From Rhodovulum euryhalinum (GTDB lineage Bacteria; Pseudomonadota; Alphaproteobacteria; Rhodobacterales; Rhodobacteraceae), in NCBI RefSeq assembly GCF_004342445.1, contig NZ_SLWW01000009.1, positions 62,001 through 126,000 of the forward strand: a stretch of 64,000 nt of DNA. The letters run 5' to 3'. Under the pieces are notes generated by a model. It ran no database searches, had not been told where the DNA came from, and saw only the letters and a list, made by a program, of their open reading frames with translations. Of this stretch, positions 44,442 to 55,595 are shown in pieces. Within the stretch, counting starts at the first letter, position 1; the number at the start of each line of letters is the position of its first letter. Both the position numbers and the translations under genes were made by a program.

Positions 44442-46666
44442 TGCAGGGCCGCCAGATCCGCGTGCGCGGGCAGGTGCAGGGCGTCGGGTTCCGCCCCTTC
44501 GTCTGGCAGATCGCCCGTGACTACGGTGTCCGCGGCGAGGTGTTCAACGACGGCGAGGGCGTGCTGATCCGCGCGGCGGGTGGCGATCTTGACGCGTTCC
44601 AGGCGGCGCTGTCGGCGCGGGCGCCCCTGCTGGCCAGGGTGGATGCGGTCGAGGCCGTGCCGATCCGCTTTGCCACCGCCCCGGATGCCTTCGTGATCGC
44701 CCCCAGCGCGGCCGGATCGGCCGGGACCGGTGTCACGCCCGACGCCGCGACCTGCGCCGATTGCCTCGCCGAAATCCGCAGCCCCGGGCGACGGCAGGGC
44801 TATGGCTTCACCAACTGCACCCATTGCGGGCCGCGCTTTACCATCCTGAACCGGCTGCCCTATGACCGCGCTCAGACTACGATGGCGGCCTTTCCCATCT
44901 GTCCCGCCTGCCGGGCAGAGTACGAGACCCCGTCGGATCGCAGGTTCCACGCCCAGCCCGTTGCCTGCCCGGCCTGCGGGCCGCGCCTCTGGCTGGAGCA
45001 AGGCAGCCACGAGGTGCCGGGCGATCCGATCACAGGCGCGGCGCGGGTGCTGGCCGCGGGGGGGGTCGTCGCGATCAAGGCGCTGGGGGGCTTTCACCTG
45101 GCCTGCGACGCGGGCAATGCCGCCGCCGTGAACCTGCTGCGCGCCCGCAAGCGCCGCCCGGCAAAACCCTTTGCAGTCATGTCGCGCGAGGACAGGCTGG
45201 GTGCCTTCTGTGCGCCGATGCCGGACGATCTCGTGCTGCTGCGTGATCCCGCCGCGCCGGTGGTGCTGGTGCAGGGCACCGGCGCGCTGCCCGAGACCGT
45301 CGCCCCCGGCATGGCCTGCCTCGGCGTGATGCTGCCCGCCACGCCGGTCCACCACCTGCTGATGGATGCGGTGCCGGGGCCGCTGGTGATGACCTCGGGA
45401 AATCTGTCCGGGGAGCCGCAGGCCATCGGTAACGACGAGGCCCGCGCGACGCTTTCCGCCTTTGCCGACGCCTTCCTGATGCATGACCGCGAGATCGCCC
45501 GGCGGTTGGATGACAGCGTGGAACGCGCCGCCCCGCGCATGGTGATCCGCCGCGCGCGGGGGCGGGTGCCGGGCACGCTGCCCCTGCCGCCGGGGTTCGG
45601 GGACGCGCCGCAGGTGCTGGCCGTTGGGGGGCAGATGAAATCCGCGATCTGCCTGCTGAAGGGCGGGCAGGCGCTGCTGTCGCACCACCTGGGCGAGCTG
45701 GACGAGGCGCTGACCTGGGAGGAGTTCCTGAAGGCCATCGCCGATTATTCGGCTCTTTTCGATCACCGTCCCGCGCTGGTGGCCTGCGATGCGCATCCGG
45801 GCTATCGCGCCACGCAGCACGCGCATGCCATGGGCCTGCCCGTCGAGGAGGTGCACCACCACCACGCCCATCTGGCCGCGTGCCTGGCCGAAAACCTCTG
45901 GCCGCTGGACGGCGGGCCGGTGGCGGGGATCGTGCTGGACGGCACAGGGCTTGGCATGGACGGCACGATCTGGGGCGGCGAACTGTTGCTGGGCGATTAC
46001 AGCGGGATGCAGCGGATCGCGCATCTGACGCCTGCGCCGCTGGTCGGCGGCGACATGGCGGCGCGCGAGCCCTGGCGCAACCTGCTGGTGCGGCTGGATC
46101 AGGCGGGGTTGGGCGATCTTGCGGACCGGCTGTTCACCCCTCTGCCGCGCGCCGCCCTGCGCGCCGCCGCCCGCGCGGGGCTGAACGCCCCCGCCTGCAC
46201 CTCGGCCGGGCGGCTGTTCGACGCGGTGGCCGCCGCGCTGGGCCTTTGCGCCAACCGCCAAACCTATGAAGGCGAGGCGGCGATGCGGCTGGAGGCGCTG
46301 GCCGAGGGCGTGACCGCCGCGCCCTATCCCTTTGCCGGGCTCGACCCTGCGCCGATGTTTCACGCGCTGGACGCCGATCTGGCCGCGGGCTCGCCCCCCG
46401 GCGTGATCTCGGCCCGGTTCCATGCCGGGCTCGCGCATGCCTTTGCCGCCCCCGCCCGCGCGCTGGTGGAGGGTGGCCGCGCGCGGGCCGTGGCGCTGTC
46501 GGGCGGCTGCTTTCAGAACGCGCGGCTGCTGGCCGAGATGCTGGCGGCGCTGGATGGCGTGCCGGTCCTGACCCACCGCGAAACACCCGCCAATGACGGG
46601 GGGCTGGCGCTGGGGCAGGCGGTGGTCGCCGCGGCGCGGCACCTGAGCGGGGCGGAAAGCGGCTGA
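44441..46666 (+). CDS. hypF: [NiFe] hydrogenase maturation carbamoyltransferase HypF
   Basis: Makes the thiocyanate on HypE from carbamoyl phosphate, the source of the active-site CN ligands. The 741 residues show an acylphosphatase domain (QVQGVGFRPFVWQ, 1-90), paired zinc-finger Cys motifs (CADC, CTHC, CPAC, CPAC; about 107-182), a YrdC-like domain (about 190-380) and a Kae1-like C-terminal domain with HHHHAH-type metal motif (VHHHHAHLAACLAE). Start ATG 44441 overlaps the hupV stop by one base; a TTG three bases earlier is less likely. In R. capsulatus hypF also lies between hupV and hupS. Confidence 0.95.
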   Translation: MQGRQIRVRGQVQGVGFRPFVWQIARDYGVRGEVFNDGEGVLIRAAGGDLDAFQAALSARAPLLARVDAVEAVPIRFATAPDAFVIAPSAAGSAGTGVTPDAATCADCLAEIRSPGRRQGYGFTNCTHCGPRFTILNRLPYDRAQTTMAAFPICPACRAEYETPSDRRFHAQPVACPACGPRLWLEQGSHEVPGDPITGAARVLAAGGVVAIKALGGFHLACDAGNAAAVNLLRARKRRPAKPFAVMSREDRLGAFCAPMPDDLVLLRDPAAPVVLVQGTGALPETVAPGMACLGVMLPATPVHHLLMDAVPGPLVMTSGNLSGEPQAIGNDEARATLSAFADAFLMHDREIARRLDDSVERAAPRMVIRRARGRVPGTLPLPPGFGDAPQVLAVGGQMKSAICLLKGGQALLSHHLGELDEALTWEEFLKAIADYSALFDHRPALVACDAHPGYRATQHAHAMGLPVEEVHHHHAHLAACLAENLWPLDGGPVAGIVLDGTGLGMDGTIWGGELLLGDYSGMQRIAHLTPAPLVGGDMAAREPWRNLLVRLDQAGLGDLADRLFTPLPRAALRAAARAGLNAPACTSAGRLFDAVAAALGLCANRQTYEGEAAMRLEALAEGVTAAPYPFAGLDPAPMFHALDADLAAGSPPGVISARFHAGLAHAFAAPARALVEGGRARAVALSGGCFQNARLLAEMLAALDGVPVLTHRETPANDGGLALGQAVVAAARHLSGAESG

Positions 46667-46826
46667 CCGGCGGCGGGTGGCTGTGGCAGCCCGATAACCG
46701 GCGGGGCAGAGTCACCATATGCAGGATCGACCCGCAGACTACTGATTAAAATCGCATTTCCCCGTTTTTCGGCGGCGCGCCCTTTTCCTTTGCGCCGCCC
46801 CGCCCGCCCCTGCTTGCATACGCTGG

Positions 46827-46832
46827 GATACT
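46827..46832 (+). promoter_or_regulatory. Candidate -10 element of the hupSL operon in a 219-base upstream region
   Basis: GATACT (46827-46832) lies 54 bases before the hupS start; no clear -35 is seen 17 bases upstream, as expected for an activator-dependent promoter. An AT-rich tract at about 46740-46772 might bind IHF, which is known to act at the R. capsulatus hupS promoter. I looked for the TTG-N5-CAA site of HupR in 46667-46885 and did not find it. Confidence 0.35.
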
Positions 46833-46885
46833 GACGGTCCGCGCGTGCCCGGCGTGCGCCCGGACCAAGGCAAGGGAGGACGGAC

Positions 46886-47971
46886 TTGGCCGAGATCGAA
46901 ACCTTCTACGAGGTCATGCGGCGGCAGGGGATCACCCGGCGCAGCTTCATGAAATACTGCTCGCTGACGGCGTCGGCGCTGGGCCTTGGCCCCGCCTTCG
47001 TGCCGAAGATCGCCCATGCGATGGAGACCAAGCCGCGCACGCCGGTGATCTGGGTCAACGGGCTGGAATGCACCTGTTGCAGCGAGAGCTTCATCCGCGG
47101 CGCGCACCCGCTCGCCAAGGACGTGGTGCTGTCGATGATCTCGCTCGACTATTCGCACACGCTGATGGCGGCGGCGGGCCACGCGGCCGAGGCGGCGCTG
47201 GAAGAGACGATCCAGAAATACAAGGGCAACTACATCCTTGCCGTCGAGGGCAACCCGCCGCTGAACGAGGACGGGATGTTCTGCATCGTCGGCGGCAAGC
47301 CCTTCGTGGAACAGCTTCGCCACGCGGCGAAGGACGCCAAGGCCATCATCAGCTGGGGCGCCTGCGCCAGCTATGGCTGCGTGCAGGCCGCCGCACCCAA
47401 CCCGACCCGCGCGACGCCGGTGCACAAGGTCATCACCGACAAGCCGATCATCAAGGTGCCCGGCTGCCCGCCCATCGCCGAGGTGATGACCGGCGTCATC
47501 ACCTACATGCTGACCTTCGACCGGCTGCCGGAACTCGACCGGCAGGGCCGGCCCGCGATGTTCTATTCCCAGCGCATCCACGACAAGTGCTATCGCCGCC
47601 CGCATTTCGACGCCGGCCAGTTCGTCGAGCAATGGGACGACGAGTATGCGCGCAAGGGCTATTGCCTTTACAAGATGGGCTGCAAGGGCCCGACCACCTA
47701 CAACGCCTGTTCCACCGTGCGCTGGAACGAGGGCGTCAGCTTCCCGATCCAGTCGGGCCACGGCTGCATCGGCTGTTCCGAGGACGGGTTCTGGGACCAG
47801 GGCGGGTTCTACGACCGGCTGACCACCATCAAGCAGTTCGGGGTCGAGGCGACCGCCGACCAGATGGGCTTTGCCGCCGCGGGCGTGGTGGGCGCGGGCA
47901 TCGCCGCCCATGTCGCCGCCAGCGCGCTGAAGCGCGCCCAGAAGAAGACCCAGGACAAAGAGGAGGTCTGA
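46886..47971 (+). CDS. hupS: Uptake [NiFe] hydrogenase small subunit HupS
   Basis: Iron-sulphur subunit passing electrons from the NiFe site to the cytochrome b HupC. The start is TTG 46886, with GGGAGG 7 bases before it. The 361 residues have a twin-arginine signal ([19 protein letters not shown], cleavage near residue 45), the proximal-cluster Cys motif (LECTCC), and further cluster Cys including CYRRPHFD and GCIGC. A C-terminal hydrophobic anchor (about 330-350) is followed by a Lys-rich tail. The Tat signal carries the HupSL dimer to the periplasmic side. Confidence 0.96.
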   Translation: MAEIETFYEVMRRQGITRRSFMKYCSLTASALGLGPAFVPKIAHAMETKPRTPVIWVNGLECTCCSESFIRGAHPLAKDVVLSMISLDYSHTLMAAAGHAAEAALEETIQKYKGNYILAVEGNPPLNEDGMFCIVGGKPFVEQLRHAAKDAKAIISWGACASYGCVQAAAPNPTRATPVHKVITDKPIIKVPGCPPIAEVMTGVITYMLTFDRLPELDRQGRPAMFYSQRIHDKCYRRPHFDAGQFVEQWDDEYARKGYCLYKMGCKGPTTYNACSTVRWNEGVSFPIQSGHGCIGCSEDGFWDQGGFYDRLTTIKQFGVEATADQMGFAAAGVVGAGIAAHVAASALKRAQKKTQDKEEV

Positions 47972-47974
47972 TCC

Positions 47975-49765
<1,791 letters not shown>

Positions 49766-49779
49766 GGGAGGGCGCACCG

Positions 49780-50361
49780 ATGAAACGACTGATCCTTGCC
49801 GCGGCGCTGGCCGCAACTGCCGCCCCCGCGCTGGCCCATACCGGGCACGGGGGCACGTCGGGGCTGGTGCACGGGATGGCACACCCGATCCTGGGTGCCG
49901 ACCACCTGCTGGCGATGCTGGCGGTGGGCCTGTGGTCGGGCTTCGTGCTGTCGCGTCACGTCTGGGCCGGGGCCGCGGCCTTCATGGGGGCGATGGTGCT
50001 GGGCGCGGGGCTGTCGTGGTCGGGCGTGCCGATCCCGCATGTCGAGGCGCTGATCGCGGCCTCGGTCGTGGTGTTCGGCGCGTTGACGGTGTTCGCCCAT
50101 GCCGGGCAGTCGCGCGCGCTGACCGCCGTCTCGCTGGCGGCCATCGCCGGGTTTGGCGCCTGCCACGGCCATGCCCATGCGACCGAGGCGACGGGGCAGG
50201 CCGCGGCCTATCTGGCGGGGTTCCTGATCTCGACGGGCGCGCTGCACCTGGTCGGCATCGCGCTGGCGCGCGCCGTGGCGCGCGCGCGAACGGCGGGCGC
50301 GGTGCGCCGGGTCGCGGGGGCGGCCATCGCCGCCTCGGGCGCGTGGCTGGTGACGGGCTGA
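49780..50361 (+). CDS. hupE: HupE/UreJ-family membrane protein, probable nickel permease
   Basis: HupE/UreJ proteins take up nickel for hydrogenase or urease. The 193 residues have a signal-like N-terminus ending LAHTGHG, then about six hydrophobic segments. Characteristic elements are HPILGADHLLAMLAVG in the first helix pair and ACHGHAHATE in a later loop, rich in His for metal. ATG 49780 has GGGAGG upstream, 14 bases after hupL. Most hup clusters have hupE further downstream or lack it; here it lies between hupL and hupC. Confidence 0.9.
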   Translation: MKRLILAAALAATAAPALAHTGHGGTSGLVHGMAHPILGADHLLAMLAVGLWSGFVLSRHVWAGAAAFMGAMVLGAGLSWSGVPIPHVEALIAASVVVFGALTVFAHAGQSRALTAVSLAAIAGFGACHGHAHATEATGQAAAYLAGFLISTGALHLVGIALARAVARARTAGAVRRVAGAAIAASGAWLVTG

Positions 50362-50371
50362 GGGCGGGGCG

Positions 50372-51157
50372 ATGACCGAAACCCGCACCAATATCCACAT
50401 TCCCAACCCCGCGGCGCCCACCCCGCTGGAGGCCGCGCGGCTGACCGGCGGCGCGCGCCCCGAGGACATCGAGAGCCTTCGCCTTCAGGCCGCCGTCTAT
50501 GTCTACGAGGTGCCGGTGCGGCTGTGGCACTGGGTCAACGCCGCGGCGATCACCGTGCTGATCGTGACCGGCTATCTCATCGCCTCGCCGCCGCCCACGA
50601 TGGAGATCGCCGAGGCCACCGACCAGTTCGTCTTCGGCTATGTCCGCTTTGCCCATTTCGCGGCGGGGATGGTGCTGACGGTGGCCTTCTTCGGTCGTAT
50701 CTACTGGGCCTTCGTCGGCAACCGCCACGCCCGGCAGCTGTTCTATGTGCCGTTCTGGCGGGCACGCTGGTGGAAGGAGCTGATTTTCGAGGCGCGCTGG
50801 TATGCCTTCCTCGAACGGGAGCCGAAGAAATACATCGGCCACAACCCGCTGGCGCATCTGGCGATGTTTACCTTCATCACGCTGGGAATGACCTTCATGA
50901 TCGTCACCGGCTTTGCGCTTTATGCCGAGGGCGCGGGGCAGGGTTCGGTCTATGACCGGGCGTTCGGCTGGGTGCTGGGGCTTGCCGGCAATTCCCAGCG
51001 GCTGCACACGCTGCATCACCTGGGCATGTGGGCGATTACGATCTTCGCCATCGTCCACATCTACGCCGCGATCCGCGAGGACATCATGTCCCGCCAGTCG
51101 ATGATCACCACGATCATCTCGGGCTGGCGCACCTTCAAGGATGACCGGGTGGAATAG
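50372..51157 (+). CDS. hupC: Ni/Fe-hydrogenase b-type cytochrome subunit HupC
   Basis: Integral di-haem b cytochrome that links HupSL to the quinone pool. The 261 residues have four strong membrane segments (about 53-72, 92-113, 165-189, 218-237). The haem-ligand type His are in VRLWHWVNA, RFAHFAAG and LHTLHHLGMW. An N-terminal 40-residue cytoplasmic extension is Pro/Ala-rich. Starts 10 bases after hupE; a terminator and fresh upstream region follow it, so hupS-L-E-C looks like one transcript. Confidence 0.94.
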   Translation: MTETRTNIHIPNPAAPTPLEAARLTGGARPEDIESLRLQAAVYVYEVPVRLWHWVNAAAITVLIVTGYLIASPPPTMEIAEATDQFVFGYVRFAHFAAGMVLTVAFFGRIYWAFVGNRHARQLFYVPFWRARWWKELIFEARWYAFLEREPKKYIGHNPLAHLAMFTFITLGMTFMIVTGFALYAEGAGQGSVYDRAFGWVLGLAGNSQRLHTLHHLGMWAITIFAIVHIYAAIREDIMSRQSMITTIISGWRTFKDDRVE

Positions 51158-51188
51158 TGCTGTAGATGGTGAATGTGGTTTCCCCTGC

Positions 51189-51221
51189 GGGCGCGGCCGG
51201 TGGTCGCGCCCGTTTCTTTCT
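51189..51221 (+). terminator. Intrinsic terminator after hupC
   Basis: GGGCGCG (51189-51195) pairs with CGCGCCC (51205-51211) around a 9-base loop, followed by GTTTCTTTCT. It lies 31 bases after the hupC stop and separates the structural genes from the maturation genes. Confidence 0.7.
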
Positions 51222-51299
51222 GGAAGGGAGTCTGCCTCCAGGGCGGAGTAAATGGTCAATATCCTTCCACTCCGGGTCGTGCCCCGCACCCGCCATTGC

Positions 51300-51353
51300 G
51301 CGTTTTTTCATTTAATATCATTTTGATGACGTTTTGCTGAGGATTGGTAAACT
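51300..51353 (+). promoter_or_regulatory. AT-rich upstream region with a candidate hupD promoter
   Basis: A sharply AT-rich patch (about 51301-51350) in this otherwise GC-rich window holds a TTGATG (51323-51328) and a TAAACT (51348-51353), 19 bases apart, 90 bases before hupD. A short inverted repeat TCAT-TTTG-ATGA (51318-51329) overlaps the first hexamer. Together with the terminator this suggests hupD onward can be transcribed separately. Confidence 0.4.
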
Positions 51354-51443
51354 TCGGCGCTTCCGGAACGTTCTGCAAAGCTTACTGTCGAACGGAACAA
51401 CGTGCGTAAACCACGCTGCCAGCACCGGTTCAGGGAGGGACCC

Positions 51444-52067
51444 ATGCCAGCCGCGCCATCAGACTCCGTCCTGATCCTGGGCATCGGCAACGTTCTGTGG
51501 GCCGACGAGGGCTTCGGCCCCCGCTGTGTCGAGGCATTGGCGGAAAGCCGTACGCTGCCGGACTGCGTGCGCGTGCTCGACGGTGGCACCCAGGGGCTTT
51601 ACCTGCTTCCGTTCCTCGAAGAGGCCGGGTCGCTGCTGATCTTCGATGCGGTCGATTACGGGCTTGTCCCCGGCACGCTGAAGATCGTGCGCGATGCCGA
51701 GGTGCCCGCCTTCATGGGCGCCAAGAAGATGAGCCTGCATCAGACCGGCTTCCAGGATGTGCTGGCCACCGCCGCGCTGATGGGCCGTCTTCCGGGCCGG
51801 ATGACGCTGATCGGCTGCCAGCCCGCCGAACTGGAGGATTACGGCGGCGGGCTGACGCCGACCGTTGCCGCCATGATCGCCCCCGCGCTGGCCGAGGGCG
51901 TCACGGAACTGGCGCGCTGGGGCATCGCCGTCGCCCCCGGCCGCACCCATGCCCCCGACCTCGCCGACCCCGCGATCCGCCGCGACGCCTACGAAGGCGG
52001 CCGTCCCTCGGCGGACGATGCCTGCCGGGTGGGCGACGCCCGCTTCCTGCCGGGGCGCGCGGGCTGA
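51444..52067 (+). CDS. hupD: Hydrogenase maturation protease HupD
   Basis: Endopeptidase that removes the C-terminal tail of HupL after nickel insertion. The 207 residues show the nickel-sensing acids and His of the family: E/D in LWADEGFG, D in IFDAVDYG and H in MSLHQTG. Chosen ATG 51444 has AGGGAGGG upstream; the frame opens at 51402 but adds only basic residues. The C-terminal 40 residues extend beyond the family core. Its stop overlaps hupF by one base. Confidence 0.94.
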   Translation: MPAAPSDSVLILGIGNVLWADEGFGPRCVEALAESRTLPDCVRVLDGGTQGLYLLPFLEEAGSLLIFDAVDYGLVPGTLKIVRDAEVPAFMGAKKMSLHQTGFQDVLATAALMGRLPGRMTLIGCQPAELEDYGGGLTPTVAAMIAPALAEGVTELARWGIAVAPGRTHAPDLADPAIRRDAYEGGRPSADDACRVGDARFLPGRAG

Positions 52068-52387
52068 TGTGCGTCGGGCTGCCCTTCCGCATCCTCGCCG
52101 TGGACGGCATCGCAGCGCGCGTCACCGACGGTGAGACCACGGCGCTGATCGACCTGTCGCTGACGCCGGACGCCCGCCCCGGCGACTGGGTGCTGACCTT
52201 CCTCGGCGCCGCGCGCGAGGTGCTGGACGCCGACGAGGCGCAGAAGATCCTCGCCGCGCTGGCAGGGCTGTGCGCCGTCATGGGCGGGGGCGATCCCGGC
52301 GATGCCTTTGCCGATCTCGACGCCCGCGGCCCCAGCCTGCCGCCGCATCTTCAGGCCGCGCTGGACGCGGGCCGCAGCGAAGGATGA
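52067..52387 (+). CDS. hupF: HupF, HypC-family chaperone
   Basis: HypC paralogue that in Rhizobium and Rhodobacter protects or delivers HupL, especially in oxygen. The 106 residues begin with the essential MCVGLPFRI (Cys2), with a beta-barrel core and a C-terminal extension beyond HypC. Compare hypC at 57914. Start shares one base with the hupD stop; end overlaps hupG by 4 bases. Confidence 0.92.
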   Translation: MCVGLPFRILAVDGIAARVTDGETTALIDLSLTPDARPGDWVLTFLGAAREVLDADEAQKILAALAGLCAVMGGGDPGDAFADLDARGPSLPPHLQAALDAGRSEG

Positions 52388-52770
52388 CCCCGATGACGCA
52401 CCCCCTGATCGACCGTCTCGAATCCGGCCTCGGCTGGCCGCGCCTGACCACCCGGGCCGCGGCTGACGCCTTTGCCGGCGCGCCGGGCGCCCATTGCCTG
52501 TTCGTCCCCGGCGATCCCGCGCGCAACCTGGAAACCGCCGATGCAGCCGTGATCCTGCCCGAACTGCGCACCGCCTTCCGGAACGCCTTCGACTGCGCGA
52601 TCGTGGATGATGCCATCGAGGCAGAACTGCGCGAGGCCCACCGCGCGCTCAAGGCGCCCGCGTTCCTGTTCTTCCGCGACGGCCGCTTCCTTGGCGACAT
52701 CCAGAAGATCCGCGACTGGGACGACTACCTGTCCCGCACCGCCCATATCCTGTCCCTTGCCGAGACCTGA
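52384..52770 (+). CDS. hupG: HupG, HyaE-family thioredoxin-like chaperone
   Basis: HyaE/HupG proteins have a thioredoxin fold and help the small subunit fold or meet the Tat machinery. The 128 residues include [14 protein letters not shown] and [13 protein letters not shown], in the thioredoxin order but with no CxxC pair, as usual for this group. A Met three codons on (MTHP) is an alternative start. Overlaps hupF by 4 bases and precedes hupH by 9. Confidence 0.88.
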   Translation: MTPMTHPLIDRLESGLGWPRLTTRAAADAFAGAPGAHCLFVPGDPARNLETADAAVILPELRTAFRNAFDCAIVDDAIEAELREAHRALKAPAFLFFRDGRFLGDIQKIRDWDDYLSRTAHILSLAET

Positions 52771-52779
52771 GGAGATCCC

Positions 52780-53610
52780 ATGGCCAGCAATTTCCACCTG
52801 CCGCCCGCGGGATTCGGTCCCGGCTCGCAACCCTCTGCCGAGGGCGATGCGCCCGGCTGGCTGCCGATGCCCTCGGGGATGCGCACCTATCAGCCGCATA
52901 CCCCCGAGATCGACGATGCCGCGGCGGCGTCCCCGGCGCTCGATATGCTGGAGCGGATCGCGGCGGCCTGCGACATGGCCGCGACCGGGCAGGGCGATGC
53001 CGTCGTCCTGTCGGGCATGGCGCCTGACGCGCGCCGTCTGCTGGCCGAGACTCTGGGACAGGGCGAGGTGTCGATGCGGATCCGGGGCGTGCCGTCCGTC
53101 GCGGTGCAGGAAAGCGTCTTTGCCGGGGTCTGGCAGGTTCTGGGCACGGGCATCGACCGGGTCGAGATCGGCCCGGTCCCGTCCCGCGCCTTCGCCGCCT
53201 TCGACCCGGTGCGGCCGGGGCTGGGTCTGGACACGCCGCAGGAGCCGGGCGTCTTCAACGCCCCCGCGCTGCTGGTGGAACTGCTCGACAGGTCCGCCGC
53301 GTACCGGCCGGGCGCGGTACCCCATGTCGTCAACCTGACGCTTTTGCCCCATACCGAGGCCGATCTTGCCATGCTGGACGAGGCGCTGGGCGAGGGGTCG
53401 GTCACGATCCTGTCGCGCGGCTACGGCAATTGCCGGATCGAGGCGACGGCCACGCCCCATGTCTGGCGGGTGCGGTTCTTCAACTCGATGGACACGCTGA
53501 TCCTCGACACCTACGAGGTGACGGCCATGCCCGAGGTCGTCCTCGCCGCGCCAGAGGATCTGGCCGACAGCGCCGCCCGCCTGCGCGAGGTGCTGGAGGC
53601 GATCCGATGA
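52780..53610 (+). CDS. hupH: HupH, HyaF-family hydrogenase assembly protein
   Basis: Accessory protein for small-subunit maturation, seen in aerobic hydrogenase clusters. The 276 residues match the HupH/HyaF family: an N-terminal MPSGMRTYQPH motif, SMRIRGVPSVAVQESVFAGVW, and a C-terminal SRGYGNCRI block with the conserved RVRFFNSMDTLILDT segment. Clean GAGGAG Shine-Dalgarno before ATG 52780. Overlaps hupJ by 4 bases. Confidence 0.92.
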   Translation: MASNFHLPPAGFGPGSQPSAEGDAPGWLPMPSGMRTYQPHTPEIDDAAAASPALDMLERIAAACDMAATGQGDAVVLSGMAPDARRLLAETLGQGEVSMRIRGVPSVAVQESVFAGVWQVLGTGIDRVEIGPVPSRAFAAFDPVRPGLGLDTPQEPGVFNAPALLVELLDRSAAYRPGAVPHVVNLTLLPHTEADLAMLDEALGEGSVTILSRGYGNCRIEATATPHVWRVRFFNSMDTLILDTYEVTAMPEVVLAAPEDLADSAARLREVLEAIR

Positions 53611-54377
53611 GCCTGCGCTTCGAGGGCAGCTATGGCGGCGCGGCCGACCGGATCGGCCCGGCCGCGATCATGGAATGCAAGATCTGCTGGACGGTTTATG
53701 ACCCGGCAGACGGCGATGCGTTCCGCCAGGTGCTGCCCGGCACGCCCTTCGCGGCGCTGCCCGATGACTGGACCTGCCCCACCTGCGCCGCGCCGCGCGA
53801 CCAGTTCATGGTCCGGACAGACCCCTCGGCGCCGGATCTTGCGGCCCGAACCGCGCCGCTGGTCGCCGATTTCCGCGAGATCTGGAACGGCAAGATGCGC
53901 GATGTGCCGCTTTGCAACAAGGCGCTGCACGTCGAGGCGGTCGGCTTCATCGCGCATGAGGGGCGGCCGCTGGGCGTGCTGGTCACGCCCTGGTGCATGA
54001 ACCTCGTGCTGCTGCCCGCCGAGGGCGAGGACTGGTCGGACCTTGTCCCCGGCGCCAAGGAGGTCGTCGCCTTCCCGTCGGGCGACTACGAGGTGCTGCA
54101 CAATGTCCGGCCGATGGTTGGCGGCTACAAGGCGTGTTCGCTGTTCTCGCCGATGTCGGATTTCGCCAGCCAGATGCAGGCCGTCGAGGTCGCCCGCGCG
54201 GTGATGACGGAACTCTTCCGCCCCGAGAACCGGGCCGAAACCGACCGGGCCCTGGATATCCGTGCCGCGCGCGCGGCGGAACTGGCGCCCCCGCCAGAGG
54301 CCCCCGCCGCGCCTTCGCGCCGCGCCGTGATCTCGGCCGGGCTGGCCCCTGACGGCGATCCCGGGCGGGAGCCATGA
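53607..54377 (+). CDS. hupJ: HupJ: rubredoxin fused to a HybE-like assembly chaperone
   Basis: The 256-residue protein has an N-terminal rubredoxin (CKICWTVYDP and CPTCAAP at about residues 23-63, one iron held by four Cys) and a C-terminal HybE-family domain (about 75-215). In Rhizobium these are two genes (hupI, hupJ); in R. capsulatus HupJ is a fusion, as here. Probable role: electron donor and chaperone for small-subunit assembly in oxygen. Its last 40 residues are Ala/Pro-rich. Overlaps hupH and hupK by 4 bases each. Confidence 0.92.
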   Translation: MSLRFEGSYGGAADRIGPAAIMECKICWTVYDPADGDAFRQVLPGTPFAALPDDWTCPTCAAPRDQFMVRTDPSAPDLAARTAPLVADFREIWNGKMRDVPLCNKALHVEAVGFIAHEGRPLGVLVTPWCMNLVLLPAEGEDWSDLVPGAKEVVAFPSGDYEVLHNVRPMVGGYKACSLFSPMSDFASQMQAVEVARAVMTELFRPENRAETDRALDIRAARAAELAPPPEAPAAPSRRAVISAGLAPDGDPGREP

Positions 54378-55261
54378 CCGCGGGAGCGCTTCATATCGCG
54401 CTGGGCCCCGCGGGGCCGGGGTTCGCGGCGCCTGCGCCCGCGCCGGTCGAGGCGCTGGTGCTGGGCCGCACGCCCGACGAGGCCGCCGAGCTGTTGCCGC
54501 GGCTTTTCAACCTCTGCCGCGCGGCGCAGGGCATGGGCGCGCGGCTGGCGCTGGGCCTGCCGGTCGGCGCGGCGGATCACGCCGCGCTTGCCGCCGAGAT
54601 CGGGCGCGAACACCTGATCCGGCTGTGCGTTCTCTGGCCCCGGCGGCTTGGCCTGCCCGCCGCACCGCTGCCCGGCCCGGACACGCTGGCCGGGGCGGTC
54701 TTCGGCCGGCGCGGCCTGCCCGATCCCGCGGGGTTCGACGGCTGGCTGGCCTCGGGCCAGGGCGTCGCCCCGGTTCTGGCGGCGATCGCCGCCGCCTTCG
54801 GTCCCGGCGAAGCCGTGGCCGATGTGCCCCTGCCATCCCCCGCGACGCTTGCCGCGCCGGTCGCGCAGGAGAACAGCCCCGTTGCCCGCCATCCTAAGGC
54901 GCCGCTCCTGGCCGAGGTCGCGCGGCGTTTCGGTCGCGGGCCGCTCTGGCGCGCGGTGGCGCGGCTGATCGACCTGGAGGCCGTCGCCGCGGGCCGCGCC
55001 GATCTTGCCCCCCGGCGGCATGGCGACTGGGTCCATGTCGCCGCCGCGCGCGGCACCTATGCGCTGTCGGCCCGGGTGACGGGGGGGCGCGTGACGGCCC
55101 TTGCCCGGCGCACCCCCACCGATCACCTGCTGGCCGGGGGCGGCGCGCTGGCGCAGGTGCTGGCCAGCCTGCCGCCCGCCAAGGCGCATCTGGCGCCACT
55201 GGTCGTCGACATCCTGGACCCCTGCGTTCCCGTGGTCATCCGCGAGGCGCAGCATGCATGA
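54374..55261 (+). CDS. hupK: HupK, hydrogenase large-subunit-like assembly protein
   Basis: HupK resembles a decayed large subunit and is thought to scaffold assembly of the Fe(CN)2CO unit in oxygen. Of 295 residues, the C-terminus retains a weakened DPCxxC-like motif, [10 protein letters not shown], and the N-terminus is Ala/Pro-rich. The final codons overlap hypA by 8 bases. Position between hupJ and hypA matches R. capsulatus. Confidence 0.88.
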   Translation: MTAGALHIALGPAGPGFAAPAPAPVEALVLGRTPDEAAELLPRLFNLCRAAQGMGARLALGLPVGAADHAALAAEIGREHLIRLCVLWPRRLGLPAAPLPGPDTLAGAVFGRRGLPDPAGFDGWLASGQGVAPVLAAIAAAFGPGEAVADVPLPSPATLAAPVAQENSPVARHPKAPLLAEVARRFGRGPLWRAVARLIDLEAVAAGRADLAPRRHGDWVHVAAARGTYALSARVTGGRVTALARRTPTDHLLAGGGALAQVLASLPPAKAHLAPLVVDILDPCVPVVIREAQHA

Positions 55262-55595
55262 GATGTCGCTGTGCGAAGGGATCCGCGGGATCGTCGAGGA
55301 CCAGGCCCGCGCCCACGGGTTTTCCGCCGTCAGGACATTGCGGCTTGAGATCGGGCGCTTTGCCGGCGTCGAGAAACGGGCGCTGGAATTCGCCTTCGAC
55401 GTGGTGATGCGGGGCAGCCCGGCCGAGGGCGCACGGCTCGAGATGATCGACCTGCCCGGCCGCGCGCTCTGCTACGATTGCGGCGACGAGGTCGAGATCG
55501 CGGAACGGCTGGCCCCCTGCCCACGCTGCGGCAGCGGGCGACTGATGCCGGTTGCGGGCGACGAGATGCGGATCAAGGACATGGAGGTGATCTGA
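55254..55595 (+). CDS. hypA: Hydrogenase nickel insertion protein HypA
   Basis: Delivers nickel to the large subunit with HypB. The 113 residues start MHEMS (His2 and neighbouring residues bind nickel) and contain the zinc site CYDCGD and CPRCGS. Start ATG 55254 lies inside the hupK end; a second ATG at 55258 is out of frame. Stop overlaps hypB by one base. Confidence 0.95.
   Translation: MHEMSLCEGIRGIVEDQARAHGFSAVRTLRLEIGRFAGVEKRALEFAFDVVMRGSPAEGARLEMIDLPGRALCYDCGDEVEIAERLAPCPRCGSGRLMPVAGDEMRIKDMEVI

Noticed and set aside
51318-51329. TCAT-TTTG-ATGA inverted repeat as an FNR box
   Set aside because: It lacks the TTGAT-N4-ATCAA halves; kept only as a remark in the hupD upstream entry.
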